Below the pieces are notes generated by a model, which worked only from the letters and a program-made list of their open reading frames with translations, was not told the DNA's origin and ran no database searches. The translations under genes and the position numbers were made by a program. This document shows positions 1 to 5,946 of a stretch of 5,964 bases of DNA, in pieces (position 1 is the first letter of the stretch; every line of letters begins with the position of its first letter). Source of the stretch: Gammaproteobacteria bacterium. GTDB taxonomy: Bacteria; Pseudomonadota; Gammaproteobacteria; Granulosicoccales; Granulosicoccaceae. The stretch covers positions 1 to 5,964 of the forward strand of contig JAGRHW010000227.1 of assembly GCA_020444765.1 (NCBI GenBank), in the 5' to 3' direction.

Positions 1-1
1 T

Positions 2-994
2 TTTGCCGTCTTTATGGCGCGGAACCGTGAGTTTATCCGTGATACGTCGTCATGGGCCTGGAATCTTCTCTTCCCGGTGATGCTGGTGATCGCCTTGACG
101 TTCGCTTTTGGCAATGACAACAAATCACTGTACAAGGTGGCGGTTTATCCGGCGGTGCCGGAGAATGCTGAGCTGGCGTTTTTTTCGACCCGCTATATCC
201 AGTTCCTCGATGCGGCGGACAGGGCGCAGGCGGCGGTCAAGGTCGAGCGCCATCAACTGGATATGTTGCTGGATGTCAGCGAACGGAATTACCTGGTCAA
301 TGATCGCTCCAGCAACGGCTATATCCTGGAACGCGTGCTGCTCGGCAGTGGCGGGCAAGGGTTTGTGAAACAAACGGTATCGGGCCGCGAGATTCGTTAT
401 GTGGATTGGGTAATGCCCGGCGTATTGGCGATGAACATGATGTTCGCCTGTCTGTTCGGTGTCGGTTACGTGATCGTGCGTTATCGAAAGAACGGTGTTC
501 TCAAACGTCTCAAGGCAACACCTTTGAAGGCCTTCGAGTTTCTTTCCGCGCAGGTCGTTTCAAGGCTCTGGCTGATCATGGCGATAACCATAGTTGTATT
601 TCTTGGAACGCATGTGTTTTTGCGCTTTACCATGCATGGCAGTTATTTCAGCCTGCTTTTGCTGTTTACGCTGGGTGCTGCGAGTCTGATCAGCCTGGGG
701 CTGATCGTGGCGGCGCGGACGGCCAGCGAGGAGCTGGCCGGCGGACTGTTGAACATGTTGAGCTGGCCGATGATGTTGCTGTCGGGTGTCTGGTTCAGCA
801 TGGAGGGCGCGCATCCGTGGCTGCAGAAAATTTCCCTGCTGCTGCCGTTGACGCATATCGTCGACGGCGCCAGGGCGATCATGATCGATGGCGCCGGTTT
901 GCTGGATATCCGGCTGAACCTTGTTTATCTGGTTGCGGTGACTGCGCTGTTTATGGTCGTCGGCTCACGGCTTTTCCGTTGGGAGCAATCCTGA
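2..994 (+). CDS. ABC-2 type transporter permease, 5'-truncated by the window edge
   Basis: Inner-membrane permease of an ABC exporter of the ABC-2 (DrrB/YhhJ-like) class; its ATPase partner is not in the window and is most likely just upstream. Counting from the ATG at 14: a cytoplasmic amphipathic start (REFIRD), TM1 about 15-33, a long extracytoplasmic domain about 34-130, TM2 about 132-154, the cytoplasmic motif RYRKNGVLKRLKATPL (155-171) typical of the family, TM3 about 184-203, TM4 about 211-234, TM5 about 243-260, the EGAHPWLQ..LLPLTHIVDG signature (264-285) and a last TM about 301-319. The frame is open upstream of the ATG to base 2 (F-A-V-F), no Shine-Dalgarno precedes that ATG, and relatives usually have some 10-15 residues before this point, so I read the gene as continuing outside the window. 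The cargo cannot be told from sequence; drug, lipid or polysaccharide export are all known for the class. Confidence 0.9.
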   Translation, partial: FAVFMARNREFIRDTSSWAWNLLFPVMLVIALTFAFGNDNKSLYKVAVYPAVPENAELAFFSTRYIQFLDAADRAQAAVKVERHQLDMLLDVSERNYLVNDRSSNGYILERVLLGSGGQGFVKQTVSGREIRYVDWVMPGVLAMNMMFACLFGVGYVIVRYRKNGVLKRLKATPLKAFEFLSAQVVSRLWLIMAITIVVFLGTHVFLRFTMHGSYFSLLLLFTLGAASLISLGLIVAARTASEELAGGLLNMLSWPMMLLSGVWFSMEGAHPWLQKISLLLPLTHIVDGARAIMIDGAGLLDIRLNLVYLVAVTALFMVVGSRLFRWEQS

Positions 995-1107
995 ACCCGT
1001 CGCAGTGAGTGGTTTGCCCTGTGTTTATTATGCCGATGTTATTGTCCGGGTCGGTAGCGGATCTGTTAGCATTGGCCTGTTCGATTGATGATTAAAAGGA
1101 TCACACC

Positions 1108-2232
1108 ATGTTTATCAATAGTGAGTTTGACGGTGGCAATATCCGCTGCCTGAGTTGTGACGATCCGGCCAATATAGAGCTGGAAATTCGCAATGACAAG
1201 GATTCGGATTTTTATCAGTGGTTTTACTTTCGCGCGGCCGGCGTGGAAGCTGTACCCTGCACCTTCAAGATTAAAAATGCCGCCGGTGCCGCTTATCCGA
1301 AAGGCTGGCAAGACTACCGCGCGGTCGCCTCGTATGACCGTGAGTTCTGGTTTCGCGTCGACACCGATTTCGACGGCGAGACGCTCAGCATCCGCCATAC
1401 GCCGCAATACAACTCTGTCTACTACGCATATTTTGCGCCTTATACCATGGAGCGTCATGCCGACCTGATTGCCGATGCGATCGACTCGCCGCTGGTCGGT
1501 ACCGAGGTTCTGGGCCTGACGCTGGACGGCCAGGCGATGGACCTGTTAACCGTCGGTGAGGCCGGCGCCGGTAAAAAGGTTTGCTGGGTGATAGCCCGTC
1601 AGCATCCCGGAGAGACCATGGCCGAGTGGTGGATGGAAGGATTTCTCGAACGGCTGCTGGACGAGAGCGATCCGGTTGCGCGTGAGGTCCTTAAAAAAGC
1701 CTGTTTTTATATCGTGCCGAACATGAATCCCGATGGCAGCAAACGAGGTCATTTACGGACCAACGCCGTTGGCGCCAATCTTAATCGCGAATGGACGGAT
1801 GCGAGCCTCGAGCGCAGTCCCGAGGTTTTCCTGGTGCGAAAAAAAATGCACGAGACCGGCGTGAATCTGAGTCTCGACGTGCACGGCGACGAATCCCTGC
1901 CGTATAATTTTATCGCCGGTACGCACGGTATCGCGAGCTGGTCGCCGCAGCGTCAGGTGCTTCTGGAAAAATACAAGTCCGAGCTGATGCGCGCCAATCC
2001 GGATTTTCAGACCACCCACGGTTATCCGCTGAATAAGCCCGGAACGGGTAATCTCGGCATGTGTTCGAACTATGTCGGGGAAACCTTCGGCGCGCTCGCC
2101 ATGACGCTGGAGATGCCGTTCAAGGATACCGTCGACTGGCCGGATGAAGATCAGGGCTGGTCGCCCGAACGTTGCCGCAAACTGGGTTATGCCAATCTCG
2201 ACGCGATCTACGCGGTGCTGGATGAGGTCTGA
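1108..2232 (+). CDS. M14-family cytosolic zinc carboxypeptidase (CCP/Nna1-like)
   Basis: Predicted metallocarboxypeptidase that removes C-terminal residues from peptides or protein tails in the cytoplasm; there is no signal peptide. Residues 1 to about 115 form the N-terminal beta-sandwich domain characteristic of cytosolic carboxypeptidases, ending in YFAPYTMERH (108-117). The catalytic domain follows. The zinc ligands are H166 and E169 (HPGE) and H259 (DVHGDE). NPDG is at 207-210, R217 and N226-R227 (NLNREW) form the substrate carboxylate pocket, and E335 (TLEMPF) is the general base, so the enzyme looks intact. At 374 aa it matches the length of bacterial members such as the Pseudomonas aeruginosa enzyme. 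The start is set by AAAGGA at 1095-1100, 7 nt before the ATG. It lies 113 bp after the ABC permease, so co-transcription is uncertain. Eukaryotic relatives remove glutamate from tubulin tails; the bacterial substrate is not known to me. Confidence 0.93.
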   Translation: MFINSEFDGGNIRCLSCDDPANIELEIRNDKDSDFYQWFYFRAAGVEAVPCTFKIKNAAGAAYPKGWQDYRAVASYDREFWFRVDTDFDGETLSIRHTPQYNSVYYAYFAPYTMERHADLIADAIDSPLVGTEVLGLTLDGQAMDLLTVGEAGAGKKVCWVIARQHPGETMAEWWMEGFLERLLDESDPVAREVLKKACFYIVPNMNPDGSKRGHLRTNAVGANLNREWTDASLERSPEVFLVRKKMHETGVNLSLDVHGDESLPYNFIAGTHGIASWSPQRQVLLEKYKSELMRANPDFQTTHGYPLNKPGTGNLGMCSNYVGETFGALAMTLEMPFKDTVDWPDEDQGWSPERCRKLGYANLDAIYAVLDEV

Positions 2233-2267
2233 GCGGTCGTCATCTTAACGTGTCCCTGCATGACCGC
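2233..2267. terminator. Possible bidirectional terminator hairpin between convergent genes
   Basis: In the 49-bp gap between the carboxypeptidase stop and the convergent small OMP gene, GCGGTCGT (2233-2240) can pair with ATGACCGC (2260-2267): eight pairs with one G-U, but a 19-nt loop. There is no clear U-tract on either side, so this is a weak candidate chosen mainly for its position. Confidence 0.3.
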
Positions 2268-2281
2268 GTTTGAGAGAGCGA

Positions 2282-2809
2282 CTAGAAAACGATATTCAGA
2301 CTGACGAAACCGACGTCTTTTTGCGGCGCGAGAATTTCCAGCTCGAAGCGCACCAGGTACATATTGACGCCGAAGCCGATGCCAACAGCGCCGGTTGTGT
2401 CGGACTCCTTGCTGTCGCCGATTTCAGCCCGGTAGTGAAAGGCGCCGGCCTTGAATTTCAGATAGGGGCCGCTGTTGATGCGCGCTGATTCCCGTGTGCG
2501 GTACACCAGGTAGGCGCCATAGGTGTCGGCACTGCTGGGCTGACCGTCGAGACTGCCTTTGACAAAGGTACGAGTGAGTTCCGCCTCTCCGCCCAGATGG
2601 TCGAAGGGATACTGCCAGGCATAGCCGAGCAGCAGACCGGCGTTGTCCGGGTCGTCGAAACGCTGGCCGGTGAGCGCCGGATCGGTCAACTCAAAGTAAC
2701 TCAGCTTGAAGCCCGCATAAGCCGCAGTTTGTGCCCAGGCGGTTTGTGCCGGCAAGCTGTAAACAAGCCAGACCAGGAGCAAACCACCGAGCCGTGCAAT
2801 CTTATGCAT
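2282..2809 (-). CDS. Small outer-membrane beta-barrel protein with signal peptide
   Basis: Unnamed outer-membrane protein of about 175 aa, the size expected for an eight-stranded OmpA/OmpW-like barrel (OMP_b-brl type). It has a classical signal peptide: basic start (MHKIAR), a hydrophobic core (GGLLLVWLVYSLPAQ) and a probable signal peptidase I site after TAWA, before QTAAYAG. The mature part is made of short alternating polar and hydrophobic strands rich in Tyr, Phe and Gly, and ends in SLNIVF with the C-terminal phenylalanine recognised by the BAM machinery. I see no PagL-type HYSN active-site motif and no other catalytic signature, so I assign no enzyme activity. The start is ambiguous. 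The ATG at 2809 is 11 nt after a weak AGG, while a TTG at 2815 would be 5 nt after it and add two residues. The gene follows the LpxR-like gene by 12 bp on the same strand, so the two are very likely one transcript. Confidence 0.82.
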   Translation of the reverse strand: MHKIARLGGLLLVWLVYSLPAQTAWAQTAAYAGFKLSYFELTDPALTGQRFDDPDNAGLLLGYAWQYPFDHLGGEAELTRTFVKGSLDGQPSSADTYGAYLVYRTRESARINSGPYLKFKAGAFHYRAEIGDSKESDTTGAVGIGFGVNMYLVRFELEILAPQKDVGFVSLNIVF

Positions 2810-2821
2810 AAGCAATAATAC

Positions 2822-4129
2822 CTAGGAAATCTTCCATTCGACAGTGAACGACAGAAAGCGGTTTTTTTTGTCTTCATTGTTGTGCAGTTTATCCACATCG
2901 ATCGTGTCGGTGGTGATCACCGAGTTCAGATGCAGACCCCAGCGCGGCGTTTCGTAATGCAAGCCGAAATTGGCGTTACCGACCAGTGGCAGGATATCGA
3001 CGTAAGAACCGTGTTTATCGCTGAAAATAGAGCCCTCCAGCGGTAATTGATGGAAATAATAAACCAGGCTCGCCGAAACCGTTCCGTAGAGGGAGCGCCG
3101 GTTTGTTTCCGCCGGGGGCAGACTTGCATCATAGCCGATGGTGCGGCCGATCAGTTCCGGCATGGGGGCAAAGCCGCCGGGCAGGTTGTCGCCAATCCGG
3201 AATTCCAGTCCGGCTTCCAGATGGGTGAAGACGTTGCCGAGAGCGGCGGCGCCGGAAAAGGCGATATCCCAGTTTTGTGCTTGTCCGGGCGGCGGCGCGC
3301 CGAGTTTCCATTTGCGCATATAGTTGAGGTTCAGCGCCAGCTCATCGCCCACCTGGTTATCCCAGCCTTGCGCGATTTCCGAGCCTGTCAGGGTATGGAT
3401 AATATTCTGGCCCTGTTCTCCGAGTGAGCTTCTTCCGATGGTGCCGAGCGTCACTTCGAAGCCGCGAAACTCCCGGTCGTTGAAGGCGACCCAGCTGATT
3501 TGCCCGGCCAGCAGGCCGACGTAGGGCACGTCGTTGTCGATCGGTGTTTCGCGTTTGATATCCGACGGCGTGTTGAGAACCTGTCCGACCGAGAAGCCGG
3601 TGCGGTAGACAAGCCCGTCGCCCTGTAGTGACGGCAGATTGGCGCCGACGCTCTTGATCCAGACCGGCATACCCTCCATGGCCTGCCAGTCCCGGTAATT
3701 TGCCGAATGAATCCGGAAATTCAAGCCGTTGCTGTACTGGTTGTCCGAACCGAAGAAAATATCGTTGTCCATTTCGAAGCGGAACTTGGCGGCATCTCTC
3801 AGGTGTTTGCCGGCATTGGCGGCGATTATCGGATCGGCGGCGGTCACGGGCCGATAAACAAGCAGGCCGCAAAGACAAATGACGATCAGGTCCCAGGATA
3901 AAAAAAACTGTCTGCCGGGCTTGTATAAATGTAAGGAGGCAATGTAGTGCCCGATGACCGGAATGGGCTTTGGCGAGCTTGCTTTATCAGCTTGCTTTAC
4001 ATCGAATCGTCGGCTTGCCGCATATTGTTTTTTTTCTTTCAGATGCTCAAACACGTATGTCAATGGTTCTTTAAGAGTCGCTTTCAGGCAAGTCTGCTGA
4101 TCGATGTTGACCTTAAGCTTGGGAAGCAA
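2822..4129 (-). CDS. LpxR-family (DUF2219) outer-membrane lipid A deacylase homologue; start uncertain
   Basis: LpxR of Salmonella is an outer-membrane beta-barrel hydrolase that removes the 3'-acyloxyacyl group of lipid A. Numbered from the TTG at 4129, this protein shows the family signatures: EMDNDIFFGSDNQYSNG (119-135), VGQVLNTPSDI (181-191), DNDVPYVGLLAGQ (198-210), GQNIIHTLTGS (240-250) and QGWDNQ (254-259). N122, D123, S133 and H245 correspond to Salmonella Asn9, Asp10, Thr/Ser34 and His122, so the active site looks complete. A signal peptide lies at about 72-98 (KPGRQFF, hydrophobic core, VTA before ADP). That leaves some 65-70 residues before it that are unusual for an exported protein. 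No ATG, GTG or TTG lies in frame between codon 26 and the hydrophobic core, so initiation must be at TTG 4129, TTG or GTG at codons 23 or 26, a rare codon such as ATT at codon 63, or the 5' end is damaged. The protein ends in WKIS, without the usual terminal aromatic residue. The family call is strong; deacylase activity is inferred. Confidence 0.85.
   Translation of the reverse strand: MLPKLKVNIDQQTCLKATLKEPLTYVFEHLKEKKQYAASRRFDVKQADKASSPKPIPVIGHYIASLHLYKPGRQFFLSWDLIVICLCGLLVYRPVTAADPIIAANAGKHLRDAAKFRFEMDNDIFFGSDNQYSNGLNFRIHSANYRDWQAMEGMPVWIKSVGANLPSLQGDGLVYRTGFSVGQVLNTPSDIKRETPIDNDVPYVGLLAGQISWVAFNDREFRGFEVTLGTIGRSSLGEQGQNIIHTLTGSEIAQGWDNQVGDELALNLNYMRKWKLGAPPPGQAQNWDIAFSGAAALGNVFTHLEAGLEFRIGDNLPGGFAPMPELIGRTIGYDASLPPAETNRRSLYGTVSASLVYYFHQLPLEGSIFSDKHGSYVDILPLVGNANFGLHYETPRWGLHLNSVITTDTIDVDKLHNNEDKKNRFLSFTVEWKIS
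3900..3907. repeat. A8 homopolymer tract in the lpxR-like signal-peptide region
   Basis: Eight consecutive A on the + strand (T8 in the coding sense) sit in the codons just before the hydrophobic core of the lpxR-like signal peptide. Slippage or a base-calling indel here would shift the reading frame between the N-terminal extension and the exported barrel. Confidence 0.7.
3932..3939 (+). promoter_or_regulatory. Perfect Shine-Dalgarno sequence TAAGGAGG on the + strand
   Basis: TAAGGAGG is followed after 7 nt by GTG (3947), which opens a 62-codon ORF ending at 4135. An ATG-TAG start-stop pair lies between them (3942-3947, its TAG sharing a base with the GTG), and TATAAA precedes the site (3924-3929). 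It is antisense to the uncertain 5' end of the lpxR-like gene. The match is visible directly; that it is used by ribosomes is speculative. Confidence 0.25.
3976..3999. repeat. Two 11-bp direct repeats AGCTTGCTTTA with 13-bp period
   Basis: AGCTTGCTTTA occurs at 3976-3986 and again at 3989-3999, separated by TC. The core GCTTGCTT appears a third time in inverse orientation at 4124-4131. The 13-bp period is not a multiple of three, so the repeat cannot encode a repeated peptide and may be a DNA-level element such as a protein-binding site in the region between the divergent genes. Confidence 0.55.
4028..4035. repeat. T8 homopolymer tract in the extension of the lpxR-like ORF
   Basis: Eight consecutive T on the + strand (A8 in the lpxR-like sense, within codons of KEKKQ). 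Together with the A8 at 3900-3907 it brackets the part of the ORF that has no recognisable homology and is a second potential slippage site. Confidence 0.7.
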
Positions 4130-4159
4130 GCATAAACCAACAAAATCGCTGGCAGCGAG

Positions 4160-4187
4160 ATTCCAGATCGTTCCCCGGCACTGTCAA
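4160..4187 (-). promoter_or_regulatory. Putative sigma70 promoter reading into the lpxR-like gene
   Basis: On the minus strand a perfect -35 hexamer TTGACA (4187-4182) is followed after 16 bp by TGGAAT (4165-4160), a 4/6 match to the -10 consensus. Transcription would begin near 4152, about 20-25 nt before the TTG at 4129. If real it would support an early start for the lpxR-like ORF. No good Shine-Dalgarno is seen before that TTG. Confidence 0.3.
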
Positions 4188-4191
4188 GTGC
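4178..4191. promoter_or_regulatory. Short inverted repeat, possible operator
   Basis: GCACT-GTCA-AGTGC is a 5-bp perfect inverted repeat with a 4-nt spacer that overlaps the putative minus-strand -35 box and lies 86 bp before the BCCT start. A regulator binding here could affect both divergent genes, but short repeats like this also arise by chance. Confidence 0.2.
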
Positions 4192-4259
4192 ACTGATTTT
4201 TGCGGTATTGGGTTTCTTAACCGGTGCCGGCTTCATCGACGGGCTCTCGCTCAACAAGC

Positions 4260-4267
4260 GGAGGAGA
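4260..4267 (+). promoter_or_regulatory. Ribosome binding site that fixes the BCCT start
   Basis: GGAGGAGA ends 9 nt before the ATG at 4277. An in-frame TTG at 4208 would add 23 residues but has no such sequence upstream, and the added stretch does not resemble the start of a BCCT protein, so the ATG is preferred. Confidence 0.75.
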
Positions 4268-4276
4268 CGTGCAATT

Positions 4277-5875
4277 ATGCATGAAGAAATCACATCCGAC
4301 TACGAAATAGGACAGGATAACGTTACCCTGTTCGGCCTGGATGTTCACAATCCCGTGTTCATGATATCTGGCCTGACGATCGTGGCCTTTGTTATTCTCA
4401 CCCTGATGTTTCAGGCCCAGGCGGCCGAGTTTTTCAACTGGTTACGGCCGGCTGTCACCAGTACTTTTGACTGGTTTTTTATTTCCTCAGGCAACCTGTT
4501 TGTGTTGTTCGCCTTTGTTCTGGTCGTCACGCCGCTCGGCAGTGTACGGCTTGGCGGCGCCGATGCCACGCCCGATTACAGCTACCTGGGCTGGTTTGCG
4601 ATGTTGTTCGCTGCGGGAATGGGCATAGGTCTGATGTATTTCGGCGTTTCCGAACCGATCTCGCATTTTAATTCTTCCATGGGCGGTACGGCGCTCGAAG
4701 GAGGCATGCGTACCGACTGGGCGCCGCTTGGCGCGGCCGCGGGCGATGCGCTCGCCGCCCGGGATCTGGCGATGGCCGCGACCATCTATCACTGGGGACT
4801 TCATCCCTGGGCGATCTACGCGGTAGTCGGGCTTTCGCTGGCGTTTTTTGCCTTTAACTACAATTTGCCGTTGACGCTGCGCTCGGCGTTTTATCCTCTG
4901 CTTGGCGAAAGAGTCTGGGGCTGGCCGGGGCATTTAATCGATGTGGTGGCGGTATTTGCGACCCTGTTCGGTCTGGCGACCTCGCTCGGTTTCGGTACAA
5001 CCCAGGCGCTTGCCGGGTTTAATTTTCTCTATGGCTGGAGCACCGGTGAAATAGCGATGGTGATGCTGATTGGCGTAATCACCACGATTGCCCTGATTTC
5101 GGTGGTCAGAGGTCTGGATGGCGGTGTAAAAGTCCTGTCCGAGATCAATATGGGGCTCGCACTGCTGCTCTTGCTGTTTATCATTATTTTCGGACCGACT
5201 GCCGAGGTGTTCTCCACCATCGGCTCGGGCATGGTGGCGTACGTCAAGGAGTTTATTCCCTTGTCGACACCGTTCGGTCGTGAAGATGTCAATTTTTCGC
5301 AGGGCTGGACGTCCTTCTACTGGGCCTGGTGGGTTTCCTGGTCGCCTTTCGTCGGCATGTTTATCGCGCGTGTCTCGCGCGGCCGAAGCGTGCGAGAGTT
5401 TGTCATCTGCGTGATTTTCATTCCGACCATTCTCTGCGCAATCTGGATGGGTGCTTTCGGCGGCACCGCGATCACACAGGTGATAGCCGATGCCGCGGCG
5501 CCGGTGGCTGCCGCAGCTCAGGAAGTCAAATTGTTCGAAATGGTCAAGCTGTTTCCGCTGGCCGGGGTTTTGTCCCTGATCGGCATAGTGCTGGTGCTGG
5601 TTTTCTTTGTCACCTCATCTGATTCCGGATCGCTGGTAATCGACACCATCACCGCCGGCGGTAAAGTCGATGCGCCGGTTCCGCAACGGGTATTCTGGTG
5701 TATCTTCGAAGGGCTGGTCGCCGCCACGCTGCTTCTGGTTGGCGGCGATGAAGCCCTCGGTGCCCTGCAGGCAATGGCGGTCTCGACAGGTTTGCCGTTT
5801 ACTGTGGTGCTGCTCGCCATGTGTGTGAGTCTCTGGATTGGTCTCAGCAAGTATCGAAGTCTGAGCAAGGCGTGA
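4277..5875 (+). CDS. BCCT-family transporter, probably Na+-coupled glycine betaine/compatible-solute uptake
   Basis: Inner-membrane betaine/choline/carnitine-type transporter of 532 aa with about 12 membrane helices; VHNPVF (23-28) marks the usual start of TM1. The glycine-rich segment GMGIGLMYFGVSEP (114-127) carries glycine at the position of BetP Gly153 (G118), where proton-coupled choline carriers of the BetT type have aspartate. The aromatic substrate box is complete: W173, W178 and Y181 (HWGLHPWAIY) and W349, W351, W352 and W355 (FYWAWWVSWSPF), followed by FIARVSRGRS (362-371). F443, T446 and S447 match the BetP Na2-site residues F464, T467 and S468. These features favour sodium-coupled betaine-type uptake, although ectoine, proline or DMSP cannot be excluded. 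The TM3-TM4 connection is about 19 residues longer than in BetP, and the cytoplasmic C-terminal tail is only about 8 residues, so the BetP-type osmosensing tail is absent. The gene is divergent from the lpxR-like gene. A plus-strand promoter could not be identified with confidence in 4130-4276. Confidence 0.95.
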   Translation: MHEEITSDYEIGQDNVTLFGLDVHNPVFMISGLTIVAFVILTLMFQAQAAEFFNWLRPAVTSTFDWFFISSGNLFVLFAFVLVVTPLGSVRLGGADATPDYSYLGWFAMLFAAGMGIGLMYFGVSEPISHFNSSMGGTALEGGMRTDWAPLGAAAGDALAARDLAMAATIYHWGLHPWAIYAVVGLSLAFFAFNYNLPLTLRSAFYPLLGERVWGWPGHLIDVVAVFATLFGLATSLGFGTTQALAGFNFLYGWSTGEIAMVMLIGVITTIALISVVRGLDGGVKVLSEINMGLALLLLLFIIIFGPTAEVFSTIGSGMVAYVKEFIPLSTPFGREDVNFSQGWTSFYWAWWVSWSPFVGMFIARVSRGRSVREFVICVIFIPTILCAIWMGAFGGTAITQVIADAAAPVAAAAQEVKLFEMVKLFPLAGVLSLIGIVLVLVFFVTSSDSGSLVIDTITAGGKVDAPVPQRVFWCIFEGLVAATLLLVGGDEALGALQAMAVSTGLPFTVVLLAMCVSLWIGLSKYRSLSKA

Positions 5876-5885
5876 GTGGGTGACT

Positions 5886-5910
5886 GGGTGGTGGTATCTG
5901 GCCACCGCCC
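5886..5910 (+). terminator. GC-rich hairpin downstream of the BCCT gene
   Basis: GGGTGGTGG (5886-5894) pairs with CCACCGCCC (5902-5910) over nine positions with one G-U, closing a 7-nt loop, 10 bp after the stop codon. The position suits a transcription terminator, but the following bases (GGTTCAAACC) are not a U-tract, so an imperfect or Rho-assisted terminator is more likely than a classical one. Confidence 0.45.
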
Positions 5911-5946
5911 GGTTCAAACCTATCTTATAAATCATGGGTAAATGCA

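Noticed and set aside
406..1008. 200-codon open frame overlapping the ABC permease on the same strand
   Set aside because: Shadow frame of the permease: the product is rich in Arg, Gly and Ala with no domain, while the permease frame has clear membrane helices and family motifs.
1026..1031. TATTAT as a -10 box for the carboxypeptidase gene
   Set aside because: The hexamer is a 5/6 match, but no acceptable -35 sequence lies 16-18 bp upstream; not strong enough to annotate.
1071..1090. Possible sigma54 promoter before the carboxypeptidase gene (TTGGCC...ATTGAT)
   Set aside because: A GG is present but no GC lies at the required distance, so the -24/-12 pattern fails.
3357..3878. 173-codon open frame antisense-strand shadow within the lpxR-like gene
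   Set aside because: Arg-rich, low-complexity translation in another frame of the same strand; the LpxR motifs all fall in the longer frame.
4058..4063. Second minus-strand TTGACA inside the lpxR-like extension
   Set aside because: At 16-19 bp spacing only A-rich GAAAGA-like sequence follows; CAATAT is 30 bp away, too far for a promoter.
4208..4276. N-terminal extension of the BCCT protein from TTG 4208
   Set aside because: No ribosome binding site before the TTG, while GGAGGAGA precedes ATG 4277 at good spacing; the extra 23 residues do not look like a BCCT N-terminus.
4487..4933. 148-codon open frame opposite the BCCT gene
   Set aside because: Mirror frame of a GC-rich membrane protein gene; very basic product with no recognisable motif or ribosome binding site considered convincing.
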